A DNA stretch of 6,889 nucleotides from an uncultured Bacilli bacterium (GTDB lineage Bacteria > Bacillota_I > Bacilli_A > ML615J-28 > CAG-698): NCBI GenBank assembly GCA_947627395.1, contig CANQVW010000082.1:1-6889 (forward strand), in the 5' to 3' direction. Made by a program: the position numbers and the translations under genes. The notes beneath the pieces are model-generated. The model saw nothing but the letters and a program-made list of their open reading frames with translations, did no database searches and was not told where the DNA came from. Position 1 is the stretch's first letter, and each line of letters starts with the position of its first letter. Shown piece after piece: positions 1 through 6,343 of the stretch.

Positions 1-691
1 TATCATATTCTAAACTACAAAGGGAATGCGTAATTCCTTCAATAGCATCTTGCAATGGATGAGCAAAATCATACATTGGATAAATACACCATTTATTACC
101 TTGACGATGATGTTTTGTGTAAATAATGCGATATAAGACAGGATCGCGAAGATTAATATTGGGACTAGCCATATCAATCTTAGCACGAAGTACTTTTTCT
201 CCTTCTTTATATTTTCCGTTTTTCATATTTTCAAATAACATTAAATTTTCTTCAATGCTACGATTGCGATAAGGAGAATTTTTTCCTGGCTCAGTTAATG
301 TTCCACGATACTCAGAAATTTCTTGTTGACTTAAATCACAGACATAAGCTAACCCTTTTTTGATTAACTTTACGGCTAATTCATAAGTTTGTTCAAAATA
401 ATCTGAACCATAGTATACATGACTTGGATGATATCCTAGCCATTCTATATCTTTTTTTATTCCTTCAACAAATTCTTCATCTTCTTTGGTTGGATTTGTA
501 TCATCAAAACGCAGATTCGTATAACCACCAAAACTTTGAGCCAATTCAAAATTGGTGATAAGAGCCCTAGCATGACCAATATGTAAATAAGCATTTGGCT
601 CTGGAGGAAATCTTGTCACAATTTCCTTTACTTTTCCACTTTTTAAATCATTTTCCATGATTACTTTAATAAAATTTGAAATTTCTTCCAT
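1..691 (-). CDS. glnS: Glutaminyl-tRNA synthetase, N-terminal 230 residues (runs off left edge)
   Basis: Class I aminoacyl-tRNA synthetase that charges tRNA-Gln with glutamine using ATP in the cytoplasm. My translation from ATG at 691 stays open to base 1. It shows the GlnRS signature RFPPEPNAYLHIGHA (27-41, containing the class I HIGH motif at 37-40), LRFDDTNP (60-67, substrate-binding Asp region), VLRAKIDMASPNINLRDPV in the second half, and YPMYDFAHPLQDAIEG followed by THSLCSLEYD at the edge. The FDDTNP and YPMYDF blocks match bacterial GlnRS rather than bacterial-type GluRS (GltX). The KMSKS loop and anticodon-binding beta barrels lie outside the window, so about 60% of a usual 550-residue protein is missing. 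The start is fixed by GGAG seven bases upstream; the ATG at 696 is in another frame. It follows the B3/4 gene by 15 bases and is probably cotranscribed with it. GlnRS is absent from many Bacillota, which make Gln-tRNA through GatCAB, so its presence is a useful lineage marker. Confidence 0.96.
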   Translation of the reverse strand, partial: MEEISNFIKVIMENDLKSGKVKEIVTRFPPEPNAYLHIGHARALITNFELAQSFGGYTNLRFDDTNPTKEDEEFVEGIKKDIEWLGYHPSHVYYGSDYFEQTYELAVKLIKKGLAYVCDLSQQEISEYRGTLTEPGKNSPYRNRSIEENLMLFENMKNGKYKEGEKVLRAKIDMASPNINLRDPVLYRIIYTKHHRQGNKWCIYPMYDFAHPLQDAIEGITHSLCSLEYD

Positions 692-698
692 TTCATAA

Positions 699-702
699 CT
701 CC
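699..702 (-). promoter_or_regulatory. Ribosome binding site of glnS
   Basis: GGAG on the minus strand, seven bases before the ATG at 691. It lies in the 15-base gap after the stop of the B3/4 gene and selects this ATG over the out-of-frame ATG at 696, which it would reach with only two bases of spacing. Confidence 0.7.
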
Positions 703-706
703 ATTC

Positions 707-1372
707 TTATTCGTTATATACAACAGGAATTTCAATAATATCCTGTGCATATGCATATTTCTTAAATATTTCAATGGCACATTCTCTACTTTCATCTACA
801 AATGTATGTTCAAAACAATTGATCAGTAGTATGATTTCTTGAGTATCTTGTGTCACTTTTGTTCTTTCTGTATCACTTGTTGTTGACCCAAAGGCAGAGA
901 TATCATCTTCATAAACAGGAATATTTTCAATATTAATTTTACCTCTACCAATGCCATAATATTCTTCATCTTTCTTACCTAAACGGAAAGTAATATCTCC
1001 CTCGATTTGTTTGCTATCCAAAACAGCCACTGAACGAGATATTTCAATGGATAAAATATTTCCAGCATCAACAACATTGTTAATACGATATAATCCATTT
1101 CCCTTCACAATTCTTCTCAAAAGAGATTCACAAGCAAGACGATATCTACTAGGATCTTTACCTAATTTTTTATATCCATTTCTTGCTTCTTGAATAGCGG
1201 GTATCATTAGAACATCTTCTAAAGTATATCGATTTTGAATTTCTTTTTCATATTTTTGAATTTGATGTTCAATGATAGAACTGTCCTGAACTTTCACTTT
1301 CATTTGTAAAGCAATGACTGTATAATGAGGTAAGGGGGTTAATATCTCTTTTGTTACAACAATTTTTCTCAT
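707..1372 (-). CDS. Stand-alone B3/4-domain protein (PheRS beta editing-domain homologue)
   Basis: A 221-residue soluble protein that looks like a free B3/B4 domain, the part of the PheRS beta subunit that hydrolyses Tyr-tRNA-Phe. What I see: a KKLGKDPSRYR block at 68-78, ESLLRRI at 82-88, GLYRINNVVDAGN at 93-105, an IGRG turn near 141-144, and GSTTSDTERT at 162-171. These recur in order in stand-alone B3/4 proteins of Bacillota. The tRNA synthetase core and anticodon domain of PheT are absent and the length suits the single-domain family, so this is not a broken pheT. Trans-editing or hydrolysis of a mischarged tRNA is an inference from homology; the substrate is unknown. I chose ATG at 1372, one base after the TAA of the coiled-coil gene. 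A TTG at 1387 would add five residues and overlap that gene. The upstream site is poor (GGA ten bases away), so translation probably depends on ribosomes finishing the upstream gene. It ends 15 bases before glnS, also a tRNA-charging gene. Confidence 0.88.
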   Translation of the reverse strand: MRKIVVTKEILTPLPHYTVIALQMKVKVQDSSIIEHQIQKYEKEIQNRYTLEDVLMIPAIQEARNGYKKLGKDPSRYRLACESLLRRIVKGNGLYRINNVVDAGNILSIEISRSVAVLDSKQIEGDITFRLGKKDEEYYGIGRGKINIENIPVYEDDISAFGSTTSDTERTKVTQDTQEIILLINCFEHTFVDESRECAIEIFKKYAYAQDIIEIPVVYNE

Positions 1373-1373
1373 A

Positions 1374-4300
1374 TTATGCAATTCCAAATTTTTTCATTTC
1401 TTCTTGCATTCTAGATATTTCAACTTGTAATTTCGTCATATTTTCTTGATATTTATGACTAAATACATTCAGTTGTTCTAAGGTATCTAAAATACGAAGA
1501 TATTCTTTTACTTCGTTTAACTCTTCTAAACGAGTAATTTTTTCTTGCATTCCTTCAATTTGGTGTATTAAACTTGTCTGCAAAACTTGAATGGATTTGG
1601 CCTCATCCAATTGATTTTTCTTCGTAAGTTCCACCATTTTTTGTTCCATTTCTTCTCTTTTTCTGTTTCCTTCTTGTACTCCAAATACATATTCTTTATA
1701 TTGTTTAATTACTCTTACTGTACTAGAAAGTCTCTTTTCAGCTTTTTCATAATTTGCACGAACTTTTTGTAATTCATTATATTTTTGCATCAAATGAACA
1801 GCGCGTTTGGAACGCTCATTAAAGGAGGATTGCAATGCCCTTCTTTCTTCACTATTTTCTTTTTGAAGTAAAGTAGTTTCTTTTGCTTTTTCAGTAGTTC
1901 TTTTTTCTTGAATTTCTTCAATGATGCGTCTTGATTCCTCTAAATGATATTCTTGTTGAGCTGCTTCTTGTTGACTTACAAAAGTTTCATCATTTTGTTT
2001 TCTTTCTTTTTCACGTTTCAAATTTTCACGAATTTTTTGTTCACGGAATTTAAATAATTTTTTTGTTTCTAATTCCTCTTTCACAAGGCCATCATATTTC
2101 AAACGAAGTTCTTTCATCTTTTCATTTAATTCTTCTTCTAAATTTGGAAGAGTAACATTTTTAATACGTGTCAATTGTTCCTCAATTTTAGTAAATTGTT
2201 CTGTATATTCTTCTTTACTTTGTTGCGATGTTGAAGAGGCTTTTTTCAAATCACTTAATTTTGTTGATAATTGTTCATAAGCTTGTTTTTGCTTTCTAAT
2301 TTCAAATTGATAGGACTCATTCTTTTGATTTATTTCATCACTCGTTGCTTGTTTTTCTTGAGCAAACATTTCCATATTTTTTTGATATTGTTCACCTAAG
2401 ATACGTAAGTAAGCTTCTGGTTCTGTAAATTCTAAACTAGATAATTCATCTTCTTGACGAATGATGTCTAATGAAGAATGGAATTTATGATTTAAAGTTT
2501 GAATTAATTTCTTAACTTCTTGTTGCAACAATAAAATCTTTTGTATTTTCTTTTCTTTAGATTCCATATCCAAATCAAGAGAAATTTCCAAATTTAATTT
2601 TGCAACTTCATTAGAATAATTGGTTTGAATTCCGTCGTAATCTTTTTTATATTGGGCAATCAAACGATTGACTGATGTCTCTTGATGATATTGTAAATCC
2701 ATTTCTTTTTCTTTTTCATTCTTTTGTGATTCAAGTTTTTCCGCATATTCTTTAAATTGATCTTGAAAAGAAGTTAAGATTTTTTCTTCCATTTTTTCAA
2801 TTTCTAAAACTTTATCTTGAATTTGATGATTTTTTATGAAGGCAAGTAAATTTTCTATTTCTTGTATTTGTTTTTCTAATAGAGTTGTGTCTTTCATTTC
2901 TTGCTTTTGTTCTTCTAAAATTTTCTTCTTTTCTTCGTAAAGATTTTGAATTAAAGTACGACTTTCTTCGAATAACTCTGCTTCTATTTTATATACTTCA
3001 CGAATTTGTTCGTAGCATTCATTGTATATGGAATGAGAAAGTGCTTCTCCTGGGTTTTTCTTCACTTCTTCAATGAACTTTTGAAGAGATTCTACTTGTT
3101 GATGCAATTGATTCAGTTGATAATCTTTACCCATCGTCAATAGTTCTGCTTGAAGTTCTTCAATTTTAGATTTATAACCATTCAAGTCACTACATAATTT
3201 TTGTTCTACTTGTAAATGACTTTCTCTTTCGCTAGCAAGTAAGTCCTGATATTTTTTTGCATCTTCTAAAGCTGGTTGTTCTTTAGAAATGCTTTCCAAA
3301 TTTTTAATTTTTTCACTCAATTCTTCAACTTCTTTTTCTTTTACTTCTAAGGAAGTGAGTACCTTTTGATATTTTTCTTGTAAAGCTTTCACATCCTCAG
3401 ATGAAGCATTTGAGCTTAATTCATCAATCGTTTTTTGAAATTGTTCAAAAAGAGTAGTATACGTTAAAAATTGGGCTTCATAATCTTTGAATTTTTTTGA
3501 ATTACTTTCTAATTGTTTTTGATAATTTGCAATGTCTTTTTCACTATTATCTTTAAGTTCTTGTAACTTTAAATGTTCTTCGTTGTATTTTTCTTCATAA
3601 GACTTTAATGTTTTATTTTGCTCGTTTAGTTCTTCAATTTGAGCATCAGATTTTTTCAATGCTACTTCTAAATCTTGAATTTGTTTTTTTGTTTTTTCAA
3701 TTTCTTCTTGACGTTGTTTTTCAAAATTATTTTTTGCATCTTGTAAAGCTTTTTCTTTTTTAACTAATTCTTTTTCATGTTCAGCTTTGACTTTTTCTAA
3801 TTCTTTTTCTTTAGATTTTAGTTTTTGTTCTAAAGTTTCAATTTCACCCTTAAAATTACGTATTTCATTACTTTCTTGTTCTTCAATTGCTTTTTTTGCT
3901 TCATTTACTGCTTTTTGTGCTTTAGCTGCAACTTCTTGTGCTTTTTCACTAGCTTTAATTGCTTCTTTATTCTTAGCTTTTAAAGAAGAAATTTCTTTTT
4001 GTAATGAGTTTAATTCATCAATTAAACTTTGTTCTTTCTCTTCTTCTTTTTGGATTGCATTTTGAAGAGCTGCTTCTTGAGCTTGATGGATTGATTTAAC
4101 AAATTCAGTGGATAAACTCATTTGATGTTCATCTAATACTTTTAAATGATCATATTCTAAAGCAAGTAAAGATTGTAATTTTTGATTGGCTTTTTCTAAA
4201 TCTTGTTTTAATTTATTGTTTTCTGTTTCAAGAGCTTTATGATCTAATTCTGCCTCAATCAGAGCTTCATCTTCCTCATCTTCTCTTAAACGTTGAGCTT

Positions 4301-4754
4301 TTCCTAAGGCAAGATCTCGTTGTTGTGTTTGTACAGCCTGATCTGTCGTTAAATCATTTAATTTTTTACGTGCCTGAATGACATCTCTCATTTTTTCAGA
4401 ATTGCTCTTTTCTCTAGGTTTTTCTGTAGATTCAGATGTTTTCTTTTGGAAAATATCAATTTTCTTTTCCTTCGGTTTTTCTTCTTTGGTTTCTTCAGGT
4501 AAAGAGCGTTTTGTTAATTTACTTGGTGATTTGATTTCTTCTTTTGGTGTATCTTCTGGAAGAGCACGTTTCCCAACCTTTGGTGCTTCAGTTTTTTTCA
4601 CAGTGCTTTTTTCACTTGCTTTGGTATTTGAAGCAGGTGTTTTTTCTTCTTTTTTCTTTGTGGATGTTAAATCTTTTTTAGAAGTCTTTGTTCCTTTAGA
4701 TGTTGTCGTTTTTTTAGAAGTTGTCGTTTCTTCGTTCTTTGTTTCTTTTGCCAT
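1374..4754 (-). CDS. Giant coiled-coil protein, 1126 aa, function unknown
   Basis: I do not recognise a family. Residues 1-120 are disordered-looking and rich in Lys, Thr, Ser, Glu and Pro, with short repeats (TTTSKK type at 10-27; KR-A/S-LPE at 62-66 and 82-86). From about 121 to the end it is almost wholly Glu/Lys/Gln/Leu in heptad-like spacing, typical of long alpha-helical coiled coil. Residues 114-493 contain no Pro. Possible breaks fall at Pro494, NPGE (567-570), EPE (778-780), LPN (869-871) and FGVQEGN (1024-1030). There is no Trp, no signal peptide, no membrane segment, no Walker A or ABC signature, and only two Cys (521, 580). It is therefore not an SMC, Rad50 or MutS2 protein, though database searches will report weak SMC-like hits from composition alone. 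It is probably cytosolic, and a rod of roughly 1000 residues could reach over 100 nm. The ATG at 4754 is preferred to GTG at 4763 because the AAAGGTGA site is nine bases from the ATG but abuts the GTG. It lies 16 bases after the three-segment membrane protein, suggesting a scaffold or cytoskeletal partner (inference). Confidence 0.88.
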   Translation of the reverse strand: MAKETKNEETTTSKKTTTSKGTKTSKKDLTSTKKKEEKTPASNTKASEKSTVKKTEAPKVGKRALPEDTPKEEIKSPSKLTKRSLPEETKEEKPKEKKIDIFQKKTSESTEKPREKSNSEKMRDVIQARKKLNDLTTDQAVQTQQRDLALGKAQRLREDEEDEALIEAELDHKALETENNKLKQDLEKANQKLQSLLALEYDHLKVLDEHQMSLSTEFVKSIHQAQEAALQNAIQKEEEKEQSLIDELNSLQKEISSLKAKNKEAIKASEKAQEVAAKAQKAVNEAKKAIEEQESNEIRNFKGEIETLEQKLKSKEKELEKVKAEHEKELVKKEKALQDAKNNFEKQRQEEIEKTKKQIQDLEVALKKSDAQIEELNEQNKTLKSYEEKYNEEHLKLQELKDNSEKDIANYQKQLESNSKKFKDYEAQFLTYTTLFEQFQKTIDELSSNASSEDVKALQEKYQKVLTSLEVKEKEVEELSEKIKNLESISKEQPALEDAKKYQDLLASERESHLQVEQKLCSDLNGYKSKIEELQAELLTMGKDYQLNQLHQQVESLQKFIEEVKKNPGEALSHSIYNECYEQIREVYKIEAELFEESRTLIQNLYEEKKKILEEQKQEMKDTTLLEKQIQEIENLLAFIKNHQIQDKVLEIEKMEEKILTSFQDQFKEYAEKLESQKNEKEKEMDLQYHQETSVNRLIAQYKKDYDGIQTNYSNEVAKLNLEISLDLDMESKEKKIQKILLLQQEVKKLIQTLNHKFHSSLDIIRQEDELSSLEFTEPEAYLRILGEQYQKNMEMFAQEKQATSDEINQKNESYQFEIRKQKQAYEQLSTKLSDLKKASSTSQQSKEEYTEQFTKIEEQLTRIKNVTLPNLEEELNEKMKELRLKYDGLVKEELETKKLFKFREQKIRENLKREKERKQNDETFVSQQEAAQQEYHLEESRRIIEEIQEKRTTEKAKETTLLQKENSEERRALQSSFNERSKRAVHLMQKYNELQKVRANYEKAEKRLSSTVRVIKQYKEYVFGVQEGNRKREEMEQKMVELTKKNQLDEAKSIQVLQTSLIHQIEGMQEKITRLEELNEVKEYLRILDTLEQLNVFSHKYQENMTKLQVEISRMQEEMKKFGIA
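4479..4571 (-). repeat. Two-copy KRxLPE repeat in the N-terminal tail of the coiled-coil protein
   Basis: KRALPEDTPKEE (residues 62-73) and KRSLPEETKEE (82-92) are spaced exactly 20 residues apart. The conserved core is KR-A/S-LPE-D/E-T followed by acidic and basic residues. A short linear motif duplicated in a disordered tail is often a docking site, but the partner is unknown. Confidence 0.75.
4674..4727 (-). repeat. Three tandem hexads (TTTSKK-like) in the N-terminal tail of the coiled-coil protein
   Basis: Residues 10-27 read as TTTSKK, TTTSKG, TKTSKK. The first two copies are also similar in DNA, each containing ACGACAAC or a close variant, as expected for a recent short duplication. 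The segment is basic and Thr/Ser-rich; it may be a flexible tether or a polyanion-contacting tail, but that is a guess. Confidence 0.75.
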
Positions 4755-4763
4755 AGAATTCAC

Positions 4764-4771
4764 TCACCTTT
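4764..4771 (-). promoter_or_regulatory. Ribosome binding site of the coiled-coil gene
   Basis: AAAGGTGA on the minus strand, a good match to the anti-Shine-Dalgarno complement, nine bases before ATG 4754. It overlaps the last base of the TGA stop of the upstream gene, and it is directly adjacent to GTG 4763, which argues against that longer start. Confidence 0.7.
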
Positions 4772-5778
4772 CATGAAATATTTTGAATTAATGCATAAAC
4801 CAACGAGCCAATGGTATAACCTAAAGTTGATACAATGCATAAATAAGATAATAGGGTTGGAATACGATACAATAAATTCAGTTTTCGATTTCTTTGAAGA
4901 ACTTTCATAGAATCTTTGCTCATTTTTGTGGATAACTGATCAATGTAATACAACTTTTCACATGCAATAGCCGTTTTTTCAATTGCAAGAGGACTTTTTT
5001 CAAACTTTTTTCTTTTCAACCCTTTTATATAATATTTTTTAGTTTTTGCGGATTTTACTTTAAATTCTTTTTGTATTTCTTTTCTATATTGATTATATAT
5101 TTTCTTACTTTCACTTAAATTCTCTTCATATAGATGAACCTGCATTCGTTGAAATGCACCTAAAATCATCCCTAAAAAAACGAAAAAAACAACACATGTC
5201 ATCACTTTCACTTCCACATCTTTTAAAGGAGGCAGATACGAAATGAAATGACGAAATAAAACGATGCAAAGAACTAAAGACAATACATAAAAGAAAAAAG
5301 AGAATAGATGAACCTTATTGGGAGAATCTATCTTCGCATTTTTAATTTCTTCTTGTCCACGAAATAAAATCTCTTGTTGATTGGTATTCGCATCTTTATA
5401 CCATCGATTTAAAGCCTTCTTAATTATTCGATTTCTTTTTCTCTTTGAAAAAAGATTTCCTCTTAATACTTCTTCAAATGTATATTCTTTTTTATGATAT
5501 TGAATATAAAAATCTTCAATAGAATCAATTTCTAACGAATCTTGATTGTTTAACGAATAAAAATATGGATTTCGATGAAGGATATCTTGAAAATTGGTGT
5601 TTTCTTTCACAGAACTTTTCTTTTCTTGATGAACATTTGTTTCTGCTTGGGCAACATAAGGATAAAAAATCATATCCTTAGAAGATTTTTCATAAGCGGT
5701 ATGATCTTCTTCCACATATTTTCCACCTTGATTTAAACAATATACTTTCACATTTTGTTGATCTTTTTTATGCTTCAT
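4771..5778 (-). CDS. Three-segment membrane protein, 335 aa, function unknown
   Basis: I do not recognise a family. Residues 1-110 are polar and soluble with no signal peptide. Residues 111-126 are strongly basic (SKRKRNRIIKK region). Hydrophobic segments lie at about 157-179, 190-210 and 306-330. A second basic soluble block of about 95 residues (211-305, rich in Lys and Tyr) separates segments two and three. By the positive-inside rule the N-terminal domain and the 211-305 loop are cytosolic and the C terminus is outside. Large cytosolic regions would suit a membrane anchor for a cytosolic partner, and the next gene encodes a very long coiled coil 16 bases downstream. That link is inferred from context only. 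The ATG at 5778 starts one base after the stop of the CvpA-like gene, with AGGGG six bases upstream. A TTG at 5799 would add seven residues and overlap the previous gene. The stop is TGA, evidence for the standard bacterial code. Confidence 0.85.
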   Translation of the reverse strand: MKHKKDQQNVKVYCLNQGGKYVEEDHTAYEKSSKDMIFYPYVAQAETNVHQEKKSSVKENTNFQDILHRNPYFYSLNNQDSLEIDSIEDFYIQYHKKEYTFEEVLRGNLFSKRKRNRIIKKALNRWYKDANTNQQEILFRGQEEIKNAKIDSPNKVHLFSFFFYVLSLVLCIVLFRHFISYLPPLKDVEVKVMTCVVFFVFLGMILGAFQRMQVHLYEENLSESKKIYNQYRKEIQKEFKVKSAKTKKYYIKGLKRKKFEKSPLAIEKTAIACEKLYYIDQLSTKMSKDSMKVLQRNRKLNLLYRIPTLLSYLCIVSTLGYTIGSLVYALIQNIS

Positions 5779-5779
5779 G

Positions 5780-6316
5780 TTAAACCCCTGTATAAGCAAG
5801 TAATACTAAGTTCTTCACCCATGGATTTAAAACCAAATATCCTTTGGTAATGATGGTATTTGAATCGATTGGAATAAAGATATTCATAAGAACCAAGACG
5901 ACTCCAATAACAAGATATGAAGTAACAAAACCTAGAATAGAGCCAATCAAACGGGATTTGTTTTCCTTATGATGTTCATTGGATTGAGTTTGAACATTCT
6001 TTTTTAAAAAAGGATATAGTGAAAAGTAAACGAGTAAGTAAAGGATGATAAAAACAAATAAGTAAAGGATAATAATCTCTAAAAATTCATTTCTTAAAGA
6101 AAACCACTTACCCAGAGATATTTCTAGATAGTACATTAAATTTTTATAAAAGGACAACCCTACAATCGACAAAGTTAATTTCTTGCCAAACAAAATGAGG
6201 ACAAGGAAAGGAAGTAATAAACTCACTAGTTGATGTAACTCTTTTAATGTCCCTCGATAACAGCCAAACAAAATGGAGCTGAGAATTAGAAGAACGAGCA
6301 AAAAATCATAATTCAT
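5780..6316 (-). CDS. CvpA-like integral membrane protein
   Basis: A 178-residue protein with four hydrophobic segments at about 4-19, 28-43, 79-103 and 123-148. It follows the CvpA (colicin V production) pattern: a first helix followed by GCYRGTLKELHQL (18-30), then a second helix, and SRLIGSILGFVTSYLVIGVV (121-140) as the conserved Gly-containing last helix. Length fits the family (about 160-220). CvpA proteins are inner-membrane proteins with roles reported in envelope homeostasis; the biochemical function is not settled. In many Bacilli a cvpA gene sits beside mutS2. Here it is followed instead by another membrane protein and a coiled-coil protein. The loop at 104-122 is polar and charged. 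The start ATG at 6316 has a strong AAGGAG seven bases upstream and lies 27 bases after tsaD. Its stop leaves a single base before the next ATG. Family assignment is by pattern and is moderately secure; a generic small membrane protein is the alternative. Confidence 0.75.
   Translation of the reverse strand: MNYDFLLVLLILSSILFGCYRGTLKELHQLVSLLLPFLVLILFGKKLTLSIVGLSFYKNLMYYLEISLGKWFSLRNEFLEIIILYLFVFIILYLLVYFSLYPFLKKNVQTQSNEHHKENKSRLIGSILGFVTSYLVIGVVLVLMNIFIPIDSNTIITKGYLVLNPWVKNLVLLAYTGV
5785..5789 (-). promoter_or_regulatory. Ribosome binding site of the 335-aa membrane protein gene
   Basis: AGGGG on the minus strand, six bases before ATG 5778 and inside the last codons of the upstream CvpA-like gene. 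It supports ATG 5778 over the overlapping TTG at 5799 and implies translational coupling. Confidence 0.6.
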
Positions 6317-6323
6317 CTTCTCA

Positions 6324-6329
6324 CTCCTT
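6324..6329 (-). promoter_or_regulatory. Ribosome binding site of the CvpA-like gene
   Basis: AAGGAG on the minus strand, seven bases before ATG 6316, in the 27-base gap after tsaD. It is one of the two strongest sites in the window, so this gene can be translated independently of tsaD. Confidence 0.75.
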
Positions 6330-6343
6330 CTTGTATGAATTTA

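Noticed and set aside
1..691. Glutamyl-tRNA synthetase (GltX)
   Set aside because: The PPEPNAYLHIGHA, FDDTNP and YPMYDFAH blocks are those of GlnRS, not of bacterial GluRS.
451..3690. Runs of seven A on the minus strand (e.g. in glnS at 451-457 and in the coiled-coil gene at 3684-3690) as programmed frameshift sites
   Set aside because: Frames stay open across them, no alternative frame continues usefully, and I see no downstream stimulatory hairpin; they are ordinary Lys codons.
1374..4754. SMC, Rad50 or MutS2-type ATPase
   Set aside because: No Walker A (GxxxxGKS/T), no Walker B, no ABC signature and no Smr domain. Similarity would be only coiled-coil composition.
1374..4754. Unusual T-rich plus strand (purine-rich transcript) over 3.4 kb as a structural DNA element
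   Set aside because: Fully explained by AAA, GAA and CAA codons of a Lys/Glu/Gln-rich protein in an AT-rich genome.
1011..4776. Several plus-strand open frames of 60 to 132 codons opposite the B3/4 and coiled-coil genes
   Set aside because: They are rich in Phe, Leu and Ser, as expected from the complement of Lys/Glu/Gln codons. They lack ribosome binding sites and lie wholly opposite well-supported genes.
6317..6343. Terminator or promoter between tsaD and the CvpA-like gene
   Set aside because: The 27-base gap has no hairpin and T-run and is too short for a spaced -35/-10 pair outside tsaD coding sequence; it holds only the ribosome binding site.
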